From the IMG/VR virus record IMGVR_UViG_3300025122_006404, positions 1-64,000 of that record: 64,000 nt of DNA; one strand, given 5' to 3'. The notes under the pieces are model-generated. The model had not been told where the DNA came from, made no database searches, and saw nothing but the letters and a program-made list of their open reading frames with translations. This DNA is from a virus. Made by a program: the position numbers and the translations under genes. This document shows positions 8,515 to 17,151 of the stretch, one piece after another; the first letter of the stretch is position 1; the number at the start of each line of letters is the position of its first letter.

Positions 8515-9219
8515 ATGTCAACTATTACAAATAAAGAATTAAAAGAAAATATCAAAGATTCCCTCGGGCTAGGCGTGAGTGACTCATCTCCCACTTTAAA
8601 TGAAGCTTATGTCATTCAGGAAAAATCTTTCAAGCTTCCTACTGAAATGCTTAGTTCAAAAAATAAAAGAAACCACATAGAGATCTACGATCAAAATGTC
8701 AAGGATTTTAATAGAATAAGTGCTGAGCTGGATGTCGCTGATAGATCTGCTGCATCTTCTGATCACTCGGAATATCGGTCTCTTAAACTTGATGAGACCT
8801 ATAATCTAAATGGATCCTATCTTCATGAACTTTATTTTGCTAACATTAGTGATCTTCACAGCGAAATTTCAATGGATTCTCTGACGTTTATGAGACTTGA
8901 AAGAGATTTTGGGACATTTGATGATTGGCAGCAGGATTTTATTGCATGTACACTATCTTCACGCTGCGGATGGGCCATAACTGGATTTAATCTTTATCTG
9001 CAGAGATATGTGAACTGCATGGTGGATTTACACAGTTTAAACGTTCCCGTCGGCATATATCCTGTAATTGTAATGGATGCGTGGCAGCATGCCTATTATA
9101 GGGATTATCTTAAGGATGTTAAGACCTATACATATGCAATGATGAAAGAGCTAAACTGGGAAGTAATTGAAAATAGATTTAAAAAGGCAGAAAGATTGGC
9201 CAAGGCTTTGAGAGATTAA
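8515..9219 (+). CDS. Fe/Mn superoxide dismutase-like protein
   Basis: 234 residues. All four metal ligands of Fe/Mn SOD can be placed: His54 (NHIEIY), His104 (LHELYF, like NHxxFF), Asp188 and His192 (DAWQHAYY, matching DxWEHAYY). FGTFDDW, CGWAI and NWEVIENRF also match family landmarks. It may remove superoxide, or the fold may be structural. About 40 extra N-terminal residues start with KELKENIKDSLG, the amphipathic segment shared by several other proteins here. It directly precedes the acidic 9221 gene. Confidence 0.82.
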   Translation: MSTITNKELKENIKDSLGLGVSDSSPTLNEAYVIQEKSFKLPTEMLSSKNKRNHIEIYDQNVKDFNRISAELDVADRSAASSDHSEYRSLKLDETYNLNGSYLHELYFANISDLHSEISMDSLTFMRLERDFGTFDDWQQDFIACTLSSRCGWAITGFNLYLQRYVNCMVDLHSLNVPVGIYPVIVMDAWQHAYYRDYLKDVKTYTYAMMKELNWEVIENRFKKAERLAKALRD

Positions 9220-9220
9220 T

Positions 9221-9853
9221 ATGAAAATTAGACTAGAAGATTTAAAAAAGATGATTTTTGAGGTAGCGGTCTATGATACTGAAATGTATATGACCACTGA
9301 TGCCACTCGACTTTCTCAGGATTCGGTGGACGATCAAATTGACTCTTATGTTCTTAAAGCAGAAACAGAATCTCTGCCAGAAGAGGGAGAGCCTGATGCG
9401 ACCATCACTGTTGATGTGGAGTCGTCAGATGAGTTACCGGGAGATGTAGAACTTGATGAGTCTTTAAAGAGGTGCTCACTATCCCTCTTTACCGAGCAGG
9501 ATGCTCCAGAAGCTGAGGAAGATAAGCTTTCCGGTAGCGAGGACATGGATATTGAAGAACCCGCTCAGGAAAAAAAGATTCCTAATATTGACATAGATGC
9601 ATTTACAAAAAAGGTTGCCAGATTAGCGATGAATTCAGCAGATTTACTTGACATAAAATCTGTAGTAATAAATAGAGCGATAAACTTTGTTAGAGAAAAC
9701 TATGATGAAGCCCATGTGGATGAGATGAAAGAGATTTTAGAGACGAATTTTGATTTCGATACAGGTGATGAGCCAGATTTTCCCTCTGCTCCAGCTGCAG
9801 CCGGCGCCGGAGTCGGCGGAGGCTCGATGGGAGGCGGAGGTGCTGTTGTTTAA
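9221..9853 (+). CDS. Acidic protein with amphipathic N-terminus and Gly-rich tail, 210 aa
   Basis: Not recognised. It starts with LEDLKKMIFEV (shared N-terminal pattern), continues with about 90 very acidic Ser/Glu/Asp-rich residues, then a helical domain (about residues 120-185), and ends in a low-complexity Ala/Gly tail. Such composition is common in phage structural or scaffold-associated proteins, but no family is evident. Confidence 0.65.
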   Translation: MKIRLEDLKKMIFEVAVYDTEMYMTTDATRLSQDSVDDQIDSYVLKAETESLPEEGEPDATITVDVESSDELPGDVELDESLKRCSLSLFTEQDAPEAEEDKLSGSEDMDIEEPAQEKKIPNIDIDAFTKKVARLAMNSADLLDIKSVVINRAINFVRENYDEAHVDEMKEILETNFDFDTGDEPDFPSAPAAAGAGVGGGSMGGGGAVV

Positions 9854-10149
9854 TGGGAAAATCAACTAAAACTTACGTAGACTTTGAAACTAAGAAGACA
9901 ATTCACTTCAATATCACTAGAGAGACTCACTCTCAATTGAGAATTGCATGTTTTAAACAAAAGTTGTCTATGCAAGAATTATTTGAAGAAATTTCACAAA
10001 AAATAGCTTCCGAAGATGCAGGAATGTTAAAGATTATGGATGCGTTATCGTTTAAAAAGAGAAATAAAATTATTAAAGATCTTTCTGTTTCTGATGCTGA
10101 GTCACTGTATAATGTTATTCAAGAGGAAAATCCATTATCAAAATTATGA
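9853..10149 (+). CDS. Ribbon-helix-helix-like small protein, 98 aa
   Basis: KTIHFNITRETHSQL (residues 14-28) followed by two helices with KQKLSMQELFEE is the layout of Arc/MetJ-type DNA-binding proteins: one strand, then helix-turn-helix. It probably binds DNA as a dimer, and its target is unknown. The start shares TAATG with the previous stop. Confidence 0.6.
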   Translation: MGKSTKTYVDFETKKTIHFNITRETHSQLRIACFKQKLSMQELFEEISQKIASEDAGMLKIMDALSFKKRNKIIKDLSVSDAESLYNVIQEENPLSKL

Positions 10150-10442
10150 ACAATTTACTTGATCAAATAAGAAATTTTATGAGTTCGAGTCAGGATTTAG
10201 AAAAGATTTCTGCCCTTTCTCACTCTAGCCTTGAGGAAAGAGTGGTATCACTAGAGGAAAAATTTTCTAATCTTGCAAAAGATATCACCGATAATAGAGA
10301 ACTTCTTCTTTTTCTTTCACAGATTCAATGTGACTTAGCAGGCGAGTATCATCTCTTAACAGGAGATATGGAAAAGTCTAAAAAATCGCTATCACTTCCA
10401 CTGTTTCCAATCAGGGATGATGATGATGATTTGATTAACTAA
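10146..10442 (+). CDS. Coiled-coil hypothetical protein, 98 aa
   Basis: Not recognised. Two heptad-rich helices (about residues 5-65) and a C-terminal Asp run. It overlaps the previous gene by ATGA, so the two are probably translated together. Confidence 0.6.
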   Translation: MNNLLDQIRNFMSSSQDLEKISALSHSSLEERVVSLEEKFSNLAKDITDNRELLLFLSQIQCDLAGEYHLLTGDMEKSKKSLSLPLFPIRDDDDDLIN

Positions 10443-10464
10443 CATCAACAATTAGGAGTAAACA

Positions 10465-10878
10465 ATGTTAGAACTATTACAGGTATGCTGGAATTTAGTA
10501 GTTGATCTTACGCATGTGGCGTGGGATCTTGTTAGTGCTATGGTAGTGTTTTTAAGTGAGTTGCTTTATCATTTGCATGTGAGCTCTCCTCGTCTTGAGG
10601 GTCTTTTAGTCGGCGTTGGGCTGGCATGGCTCCTCTCTCGACGTGATCGTCACCCGCTATTGAAAGTGTTAAGCTCTCCCCTTAAGTTAGTGCTAGATGT
10701 AGCCGACCTTGTGTGGGATCAGTGCGTAGAGGTGCTAAAGGATCTCTGGTCAGTGGCAAAATCATGGGTCCGCAGAGGACTATCTTTATGTGTTGACCTG
10801 CTTAAAAGTGTGTGGTCGAAAGGGGTAGGGGTCTTAGTAGGACTTAAAGACAGACTTTTAAAATCCAAGGGAGAATAA
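10465..10878 (+). CDS. Membrane/amphipathic protein rich in Leu-Val-Trp, 137 aa
   Basis: Preceded by TAGGAG. Residues 1-60 are strongly hydrophobic with at least two membrane-length segments. Then Trp-containing amphipathic repeats recur about every 20 residues (VWDQCVEVL, DLWSVAKSW, SVWSKGVGVL). The codon use is visibly richer in GTG/CTT than its neighbours. It opens a run of four membrane-associated genes that could form a lysis module, but there is no family match. Confidence 0.65.
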   Translation: MLELLQVCWNLVVDLTHVAWDLVSAMVVFLSELLYHLHVSSPRLEGLLVGVGLAWLLSRRDRHPLLKVLSSPLKLVLDVADLVWDQCVEVLKDLWSVAKSWVRRGLSLCVDLLKSVWSKGVGVLVGLKDRLLKSKGE

Positions 10879-11066
10879 TGAAAAAAGGAAAGCTAGATAT
10901 ATTTTTAGAAAAGCTTATTTCTAGAAAGTTATTGGTATTTCTTTCCGCGACTGGATTGATGGTATGGGATGGCCTTTCCTCAGAGACATGGGGAATGATA
11001 GCCATCGTATATATCGGATCTCAGGCTGCTGTGGATGCAATGAAAGTCTACCGACATGGGTCATAG
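10878..11066 (+). CDS. Small membrane protein, holin-like, 62 aa
   Basis: One or two hydrophobic segments (residues 16-30 and 37-52) behind a basic N-terminus. Size, position and composition suit a holin or antiholin, but holins have no diagnostic motif, so this rests on context. It starts by overlapping the previous stop (TAATG). Confidence 0.6.
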   Translation: MKKGKLDIFLEKLISRKLLVFLSATGLMVWDGLSSETWGMIAIVYIGSQAAVDAMKVYRHGS

Positions 11067-11068
11067 TC

Positions 11069-11470
11069 ATGAATCGGGCAGCTGCTACATATTTTTTTAA
11101 AAGAGTAAAAGCTTGGATTAAAAAACATTGGCAGCTGCTCGTTGGCATTGCAATTCCTATTATTCTTTATGTGGTTACCCGTCGTCCGGTTGATCTATCT
11201 AAAATTGTAAAAAGAACGCGTGAAGATTACGAAAAAGAAATAGATGCTCTCTCTAAAAATTATGAAAGAGAAATTGAGCAACGAGAAGAAGCCCAGAAGA
11301 GAGCTATCCAGGTTATGAGAGAGATAGAAGAAAAATATAGAGAAGATAAGAAAGATCTGGATAGTAAAAAAAGAAAAGAAATTCAGGAGATTCTCAACAA
11401 GTATCAGGATGATCCAGATGCAATTACACAACAAATTTCTGAACTTACTGGGTTTAAGGTGAAAGCATGA
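11069..11470 (+). CDS. Signal-anchor plus long coiled-coil protein (inner-membrane spanin-like), 133 aa
   Basis: Start taken at ATG 11069, immediately after the previous gene; the longer upstream frame overlaps it and looks non-coding. A single membrane helix (about residues 21-39) is followed by some 80 highly charged heptad residues. This is the architecture of an i-spanin, or of a membrane-tethered structural protein. It ends in an ATGA overlap with the next gene. Confidence 0.6.
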   Translation: MNRAAATYFFKRVKAWIKKHWQLLVGIAIPIILYVVTRRPVDLSKIVKRTREDYEKEIDALSKNYEREIEQREEAQKRAIQVMREIEEKYREDKKDLDSKKRKEIQEILNKYQDDPDAITQQISELTGFKVKA

Positions 11471-11922
11471 GAAATATAGTATCTTATTTTATACTAGCTA
11501 GTTTTTTTACAGTGATTGCTATCTTTCCTCGAACAGCCCACGGAGAAGAGTTGATTACAACACTTGATGAGGGAGAACCCGCACCTTTTGCAGGAACACT
11601 CTTTAACACAGAAGCAGCAGCTAGAATTCTATCGGAGCTTAAATTTACCGAGGAAATGTGTAACCTAGAAATAGAAAGGGAAGTAAGCCTAAACAGCGCT
11701 GAAATGCAACTTCAGGTTGACACCCTGTCAGCCAGACTAGAAAGCTGTGAAGCACGATATGAAGATATTTTAGTTATTAAAAATAATCATATTAATTTTT
11801 TAAGTGATGAACTCGCTGTCTCTCACAGACCTCGAGCAGAGATATGGTTAGCAGCCGGTGTTGTAGCGGGCATCGCCGTTACAATGGGATCAGCATGGGC
11901 TATGGGGCAGATGAATAATTAA
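11467..11922 (+). CDS. Exported coiled-coil protein with C-terminal membrane segment, 151 aa
   Basis: A Sec-type signal peptide ends near AHGEE (about residue 25). The EGEPAPFAGTLF stretch comes next, then a coiled coil with cysteines, then an Ala/Gly-rich membrane helix near the C-terminus. With the preceding anchored coiled-coil protein it may work in the envelope during lysis (inference). No lipobox, so it is not a classical outer-membrane spanin. Confidence 0.6.
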   Translation: MRNIVSYFILASFFTVIAIFPRTAHGEELITTLDEGEPAPFAGTLFNTEAAARILSELKFTEEMCNLEIEREVSLNSAEMQLQVDTLSARLESCEARYEDILVIKNNHINFLSDELAVSHRPRAEIWLAAGVVAGIAVTMGSAWAMGQMNN

Positions 11923-11978
11923 CTTAGTTTCTCTTTTTATATGTTTAAAAAGACAATCCGAATATTATTTATAATGTT

Positions 11979-13868
11979 ATGCAAATTATCGTTAAGAAAA
12001 AAGCACTGCAAGAGTTAATTTTAAAGCTTGTATCTAGACCTAATAGTAAAAAGATTTTAGAAATAGTTGATGCTCATTCAACTAATATTGCAGAAATACC
12101 TGCCAAAGCCGATGAAACTCCAATAGAGCCCACGCCTCAGATGGCACAGCAACTTTCAACAGATGTTCCTCCGGTGGATGATTCTGAATATTTGCCGCCT
12201 AACAGTGTAGATTTATCAAAAGCTGCATCAGCAATTGCAAAAGAAGTTCCTTCCGGACAGATTGAATTTTTCTATAGAATGTTACACAAAATTCTGGATA
12301 AAGCGGTAGAGAAGCATCAGTTTATAAAGTATACGGGAGCAAGTCTCAATGAAAATGATGAACCCAATGTGGAACCCGATCTGAAGCAAAGGAGATCTCC
12401 AGCTTCATATGAACACTACTATGAGAACTATATAGATGATATTATTAGTGAGATCATTAAGGGAAAGTATTATAAGCTTGGAGACACTCAGAGAGTAGCT
12501 ACTGCAGATGAGGTGTATGAAGTCATCGAAAATTCAAGGCAAAGCTTTAAAGTTAATAAGCTAATTAAGGATGCTATAGCAGCTACGGGACATAATGAAC
12601 ATACCATTATTCTTGATGTAGGTCGTCGACTTGTTCATGGGAAGGTGGTGAAACCAACAGACACATCAGTTTCACTTGAGATTACATCTGAAATGGCATC
12701 AAATATTATTATTGATAAGCTTTTTGATGAATCAGAAGAAAATATAGAGAAATTTACAAAACTGGTCCAGGCAGAAATTGAAAAAATAAAAAATGTTGAT
12801 ATTCATACTTTTTCTATTACTGGTCTGGGAAAATTTTCAATTCCTGGAGAAAAATTTGCTGATGAGCTTGAACAATCTCGCAAGGATAAAGTCAAGGTGC
12901 ACACGATTCAACAAAGTGTTCCAGATGAAGAAGAAGATGAGATTGAGTTTGATATTGAGTCAGCTCTTTTTGACAAACCCGTCGAAGAGATAACAGACGA
13001 GGATCTTGAAATCTTAAGACCCGTCATATTTGTTGAGATTGCTCGGGATCCCGAATTGCGACGTGAGATGATTTCAGTTCTTGCACAATCTGATGCCTCT
13101 GGAGGACTTGCAGGAGAGCTCGGAAGAAATTTGCAACGCAGGCTTTTAGAGTTAATTTACGTGGAGTATAGCGGAGAGGACATATCTCAGGTGATGAAAC
13201 GACCTGCTGCTGTTAATTCCATCCGAAATGTTTACTATGACTTTATGAAAAGACTGGGAGAATATCCTCCTCCTGCAGGAAGAACAATGCCTGTGGTGGT
13301 TGATCCTGAAAAAGCAGGGACAGTGGGTAAAATGGGATCTCTAATACATAAAAATCTCCTGAGCCTATTAATGACTAAGGATGGAAAGAACACTATTCAA
13401 AAGATAAATAATATTTTTACCAAGTCGGGCCTTTCACCAGTGGCCTTAAACAAGCTTGATTCAAACTTTAAGGAAATTTCAGCTCTTCCTCAAAATTCAT
13501 CGGAAAAATTACTGACACAGGGCTATATGTCAGCTATCTTAGACGATATCTACGCAGATGATTCTGCCGTTTCAATTGTTACTACATGGCATGAAATGGA
13601 GGGAGGAGATCCTCACAGTTCAGAAAATTCCCGTCACGGAGAAATAATAAGAGACTTAAGCCAGAATATTTCTACCATTGATAACGCAGATTTGCAACGA
13701 ATCGTTGCTAAAGCCGCTAAAAATGCTATAAGCAGAAAGAAAAAAGTGGATAAGATCGAACTAGCGAGAAAGTCAAATGAGGAAAAAGACGTCTCTGATG
13801 AAGATATTGCTTATGCTTTTGAAAAGGCCATGGCAGCCTCAAAGAAAAAAGCCGGGATTTCATCATGA
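11979..13868 (+). CDS. Large acidic helical protein of unknown function, 629 aa
   Basis: Not recognised. The N-terminus (KKALQELILKLV) is amphipathic. A Pro/Ala/Glu-rich linker spans about residues 35-75. The rest is a helical, Glu/Asp-rich protein with several separate domains and a basic C-terminal helix. Size and position beside other unknown acidic proteins suggest a virion or assembly role, with no direct evidence. TATAAT at 11970-11975 precedes the start but no good -35 is seen. Confidence 0.65.
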   Translation: MQIIVKKKALQELILKLVSRPNSKKILEIVDAHSTNIAEIPAKADETPIEPTPQMAQQLSTDVPPVDDSEYLPPNSVDLSKAASAIAKEVPSGQIEFFYRMLHKILDKAVEKHQFIKYTGASLNENDEPNVEPDLKQRRSPASYEHYYENYIDDIISEIIKGKYYKLGDTQRVATADEVYEVIENSRQSFKVNKLIKDAIAATGHNEHTIILDVGRRLVHGKVVKPTDTSVSLEITSEMASNIIIDKLFDESEENIEKFTKLVQAEIEKIKNVDIHTFSITGLGKFSIPGEKFADELEQSRKDKVKVHTIQQSVPDEEEDEIEFDIESALFDKPVEEITDEDLEILRPVIFVEIARDPELRREMISVLAQSDASGGLAGELGRNLQRRLLELIYVEYSGEDISQVMKRPAAVNSIRNVYYDFMKRLGEYPPPAGRTMPVVVDPEKAGTVGKMGSLIHKNLLSLLMTKDGKNTIQKINNIFTKSGLSPVALNKLDSNFKEISALPQNSSEKLLTQGYMSAILDDIYADDSAVSIVTTWHEMEGGDPHSSENSRHGEIIRDLSQNISTIDNADLQRIVAKAAKNAISRKKKVDKIELARKSNEEKDVSDEDIAYAFEKAMAASKKKAGISS

Positions 13869-14293
13869 TACTAAGAGATCGATGTCTATTAGCAAAGTTT
13901 GATCGAAGTGAGTCCGATCAGGAAAGAGTCCGAGATAGTACTTTACCCCACGGTCTCACTAACCTGACGGAGTCTATTGATCAAGATCTTCCCATATCAG
14001 TTCAAAAACCTACTTGGTCACTTCTCGAAAATCCTAACAGGATTTTTCGAAATTTTAAATTTGATAACATTAAAAGCCTGGAAGACTTTACAATGGAGTT
14101 AATAAGCTATCAGGAAAGTGTGGGTCATCACGCTAAAATTATAATAGAGAATTTAAATATCGGTATTGAGACGCATACCCATAATTTAAATGAAGTAACT
14201 GAGCTTGATTTAGAGCTTGCTAAGTTTTGTGATCTTCTTTACGAGGATGTAAAGCACTATTATTCACGAGATGAAGAGGACCAATCCTTATGA
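13865..14293 (+). CDS. Hypothetical protein, 142 aa
   Basis: Not recognised. The N-terminal third is charged and probably disordered. Residues 55-140 form an acidic helical region. ATGA overlaps on both sides place it in one operon with the 629-aa gene and the next. Confidence 0.6.
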   Translation: MILRDRCLLAKFDRSESDQERVRDSTLPHGLTNLTESIDQDLPISVQKPTWSLLENPNRIFRNFKFDNIKSLEDFTMELISYQESVGHHAKIIIENLNIGIETHTHNLNEVTELDLELAKFCDLLYEDVKHYYSRDEEDQSL

Positions 14294-14694
14294 AAGACAG
14301 TTCTATTTATATGAGTGACTCCATTGCAGATAAAGTTGATACTCGTCAATTTTATGAATCTCCAGATTTATCCGATAAAATTATAAGTGTAATCGCGTGT
14401 AGTATTGAAACGACGAGTGACAGATATTTAATCGACTTAATCTCATTTGAAAAAACAACAGATAAAGTTGAGTCCACTATAACTCTGACGTTTGATTCAG
14501 AAGCTACTCTTCTAGCTGATTTAATGAATCCTAAAAATATTCTTCAGGCAACGTTGCTGCATGGTGACAGGGAGATGCTTAATATTTCAGGAGATAAAAT
14601 TTCTGAAATTAAGAATCTTAAAGGTCTCTCGATTGGAATAAATCTCTATAGGGTGGAACTAACAATGCTATTACTAAAGGAATCAAATAATTAA
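14290..14694 (+). CDS. Hypothetical beta-rich protein, 134 aa
   Basis: Not recognised. Alternating hydrophobic strands (IISVIACSIE, TITLTFDSEA, INLYRVELTMLLL) suggest a small beta barrel or sandwich. Such proteins are often baseplate or tail parts in phages; that is only an analogy. Confidence 0.55.
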   Translation: MKDSSIYMSDSIADKVDTRQFYESPDLSDKIISVIACSIETTSDRYLIDLISFEKTTDKVESTITLTFDSEATLLADLMNPKNILQATLLHGDREMLNISGDKISEIKNLKGLSIGINLYRVELTMLLLKESNN

Positions 14695-14710
14695 TAAGGA
14701 GGGTGATATA

Positions 14711-14896
14711 ATGGCAAAATTAAATTTTGATAAATTTATAGAAGATATTTGTAATCGTGAAAAGTCAAATCAGGAAAACTTAAAAAAGATGACTGAAGAG
14801 AAAGAAGAGCTTCCTCAAAGAAGGTACAATAGACTTTATCGAGAAGCGTGGCAAAATTCGATTAGATTTGTCTCTAGAGATGGTAAGAAAAAGTGA
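14711..14896 (+). CDS. Small charged protein, 61 aa
   Basis: Not recognised. A good ribosome site (AAGGAGGGTG) precedes ATG 14711. Lys/Glu-rich and helical. It overlaps the next gene by four bases. Confidence 0.6.
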   Translation: MAKLNFDKFIEDICNREKSNQENLKKMTEEKEELPQRRYNRLYREAWQNSIRFVSRDGKKK

Positions 14897-15516
14897 AAGC
14901 AATAAAGGCAAATACTGCTACTGAGCTTGAAAGTTTTTTAAGAGTCTTAGCTGAAGAAAGTGTTAAGAAATCTAAAAGGACACTAGAGTCTGTAGATCCA
15001 GAGCAGAAATACTTTGTTGATAAAATTCAACAAGATTCACAAATATTTCTGGAGGATGAAGCAGAGGAAGTCAGTGTCAATGTGGACATTCCCGATGTAT
15101 CGTCTGAAACTGAGTCAGATATCTCCTTTATTAATCTTAGGGATGAACTTAACACCATAAGGAGTGGTAGATCTTTAAGGGATAAGGAGACTCGGCAACA
15201 GCTAGAGAAATATTTCAATGATCTAGATGTAAATGAAAAAGAGACTCTAATTGTTTTTCTTAAGTCAATTGCAGGAATTATGACAGACGTCCTTTCCAGT
15301 CAAAATGCTCCAGACCCAAGTGATCCTCCCACCTCTGTTAAAATGAGTAAGAAGGGAGAACCCACATCGCCTTCCCCCAGCTCTGGCAAAGCCGACCCCA
15401 GACCTCCTAAAAAATCTCAAAGGGAGCCAGCTGACATGCCGCCAGTTCAAGTGGGGTCGCCCCAGGTCACCGAGTCTTTAAGAAAAAAAGTTAGAGAATT
15501 AATGCGATCTTATTAG
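14893..15516 (+). CDS. Acidic protein with disordered Pro/Ser tail and terminal LRxxxRxL segment, 207 aa
   Basis: Not recognised. Residues 1-60 are helical and acidic, a second helical block covers about residues 75-130, then a Pro/Ser/Lys-rich disordered stretch. It ends in SLRKKVRELMRSY, resembling the amphipathic N-terminal segments of other proteins here but placed at the C-terminus. GTG start. Confidence 0.6.
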   Translation: MKAIKANTATELESFLRVLAEESVKKSKRTLESVDPEQKYFVDKIQQDSQIFLEDEAEEVSVNVDIPDVSSETESDISFINLRDELNTIRSGRSLRDKETRQQLEKYFNDLDVNEKETLIVFLKSIAGIMTDVLSSQNAPDPSDPPTSVKMSKKGEPTSPSPSSGKADPRPPKKSQREPADMPPVQVGSPQVTESLRKKVRELMRSY

Positions 15517-15553
15517 TTTTCATTTTTAAAATTTTTGTTATAATTTTAGTGAT

Positions 15554-15766
15554 ATGATTAAAAGAATAATAAAGCTTCCTGCAGGCGGCGAACTTGAAAT
15601 TGAGTATGAAGATGAGTTTCTCTTAAAGATAAGGGAAGGTCTTAATCTCAATAGCATAGATGAGATAACAGACTCACACATTAGAGAGTTTATCTATCGT
15701 GCCGGGATAACAGCTGTAGAAAAAGCAGAAAAAGAAATGGCCGAAGAAGAAGAAAGTCAATTTTAG
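15554..15766 (+). CDS. Small acidic protein, 70 aa
   Basis: Not recognised. A short beta hairpin (GGELEIEYEDE), then helices. TATAAT at 15539-15544 is just upstream, but no matching -35 at the expected distance. Confidence 0.55.
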   Translation: MIKRIIKLPAGGELEIEYEDEFLLKIREGLNLNSIDEITDSHIREFIYRAGITAVEKAEKEMAEEEESQF

Positions 15767-15790
15767 ATAATAATTATATTGAGGTGAATA

Positions 15791-16099
15791 ATGTCTCAAA
15801 ATGATTTATTAAGACTTGCTATCCGACAATCAATCAAGGAAGCTCTTGAAAAGCCTGTGAGAAAGTTTATGACACTCGAAGGCACGGAGGTGGAATACGG
15901 ATCCCAATCTCACGTAGACGAGTATGAGCAGACGATAAACGAACTAGTGAATATTAGAAAACAACTAAAAAGATCTGATAGAAAAGAACAAGATAGAATA
16001 ACTCGATGCTTAGAAAGTTTAAGACATCTCAGAAAAAAAGCATATAAGCTAGGATTGAGTTCCGGATTGATTCAGGAAACTGATGATCAGGAAAAATGA
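15791..16099 (+). CDS. Helical protein with LLRLAIRQSIKEAL N-terminus, 102 aa
   Basis: Not recognised. Starts after TTGAGGTGAATA (ribosome site GAGGTG). The first 18 residues fit the shared amphipathic pattern. The remainder is a basic, helical, coiled-coil-like domain. It overlaps the following nucleotidyltransferase by 17 bases. Confidence 0.6.
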   Translation: MSQNDLLRLAIRQSIKEALEKPVRKFMTLEGTEVEYGSQSHVDEYEQTINELVNIRKQLKRSDRKEQDRITRCLESLRHLRKKAYKLGLSSGLIQETDDQEK

Positions 16100-17111
16100 C
16101 ATTCTGAGAAGATATGTTCAGATTATTTTACACGAAGGTGGATTAAAATCATCAAAGACAGCCGGAGTTAAATTAGATCCAGCAGCTGTCAAAAAGACTG
16201 TTGAAATTTATGAGGATATTTTCAGACAGTGGAATGATTATCTTGAATCAAAAGGTTTTCTTCCCGTCGAGCTCGTTGGTCCAACTGGATCAACCTATTA
16301 TTATCAGAAAGATGCCATAGAAAATCCTGAAATATCGTATGGAGACACTGATTATCTCGTTACACTTAGTGCGACAGAGGCAGAAAAATCTGCTGTGCAA
16401 TCTGAATCAGATAGAAAAAAATTCAACAGGGATCTTCTAAAGAAGTATGAGAGCTTACTTGTAAAATTTCTTAGAGAAAAAAGACCAATTTTAGTTGATG
16501 TTGAGGAGACCACAAGATCTGTTCCCTGGATGTTGATTCTTAAAGTACCCGAAGTGGGACATGTTCAGGTGGATACAGTTATAACTTTTCCCGATAATGT
16601 TGACTGGATGCGAGGGAGATATACTCCCGAAAGAGGAAAAAAGGGATATACCATCGGACTTATTTACACGACCCTGGGCAATCTTTTGACTCTCGAGGCG
16701 GGAACCTCTGGTGTGATATCAAAGACGAAGGATGGAAAAAGGGTTTCTCGAATTGGAAAGGGTGTAGAGTCGAATTTAGTGTCAAGGGATCCAAGAAATT
16801 TTTTAATGCACATTGCACACTATCTCGGAGAAGATGATGTTAAAATTGACAAGTCACTCATTGATCATCCCGGGGTTGATCCTAACAATATTAAAATTTC
16901 GGATCTGGCAGCCGGAATAAAAGGCTTAATAAAAACGCTGTATCCCACAAACTATAGGGAGCTCTTAAAGGACTTTATTGATGATTATGCTACTCGACTA
17001 GAGGCTACAATTCAAAAAAAGCTTGCCAGAGGAATGCCTGAAGAAAAAGTTCCGATGCTGAGAGATCTAAATAGCGAAGTAATTAGCATTGTTTCTAGCA
17101 TTTTTATGTAA
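16083..17111 (+). CDS. Pol-beta superfamily nucleotidyltransferase-like protein, 342 aa
   Basis: GSTYYY near residue 69, GDTDYLV near residues 87-93 and QVDTVI near residue 162 give the GS...DxD...D catalytic pattern of the superfamily (CCA-adding, MNT and cGAS-like enzymes). The N-terminus (NDILRRYVQIIL) again carries the shared amphipathic segment. Substrate unknown. A second such domain occurs inside the 20236 protein, which suggests two nucleotidyl-transfer proteins in one pathway. Confidence 0.65.
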   Translation: MIRKNDILRRYVQIILHEGGLKSSKTAGVKLDPAAVKKTVEIYEDIFRQWNDYLESKGFLPVELVGPTGSTYYYQKDAIENPEISYGDTDYLVTLSATEAEKSAVQSESDRKKFNRDLLKKYESLLVKFLREKRPILVDVEETTRSVPWMLILKVPEVGHVQVDTVITFPDNVDWMRGRYTPERGKKGYTIGLIYTTLGNLLTLEAGTSGVISKTKDGKRVSRIGKGVESNLVSRDPRNFLMHIAHYLGEDDVKIDKSLIDHPGVDPNNIKISDLAAGIKGLIKTLYPTNYRELLKDFIDDYATRLEATIQKKLARGMPEEKVPMLRDLNSEVISIVSSIFM

Positions 17112-17134
17112 TTTTATCAAAATTGTGGTAAAAT
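17107..17134 (+). promoter_or_regulatory. TGTAAA-class phage promoter (helicase operon)
   Basis: TGTAATT (17107-17113), 15 bases, TAAAAT (17129-17134), overlapping the stop of the upstream gene. The -10 is preceded by TGTGG, a partial extended -10. One of ten sites with identical spacing. Confidence 0.65.
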
Positions 17135-17151
17135 TAAAAAGGAGATGTTAG

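Noticed and set aside
9779-9849. Gly/Ala-rich tail as a repeat element
   Set aside because: It is the low-complexity C-terminus of the 9221 coding frame and does not recur elsewhere.
10964-11068. Upstream extension of the anchored coiled-coil gene
   Set aside because: It overlaps the holin-like gene in another frame and reads as non-protein sequence; ATG 11069 gives a normal signal-anchor start.
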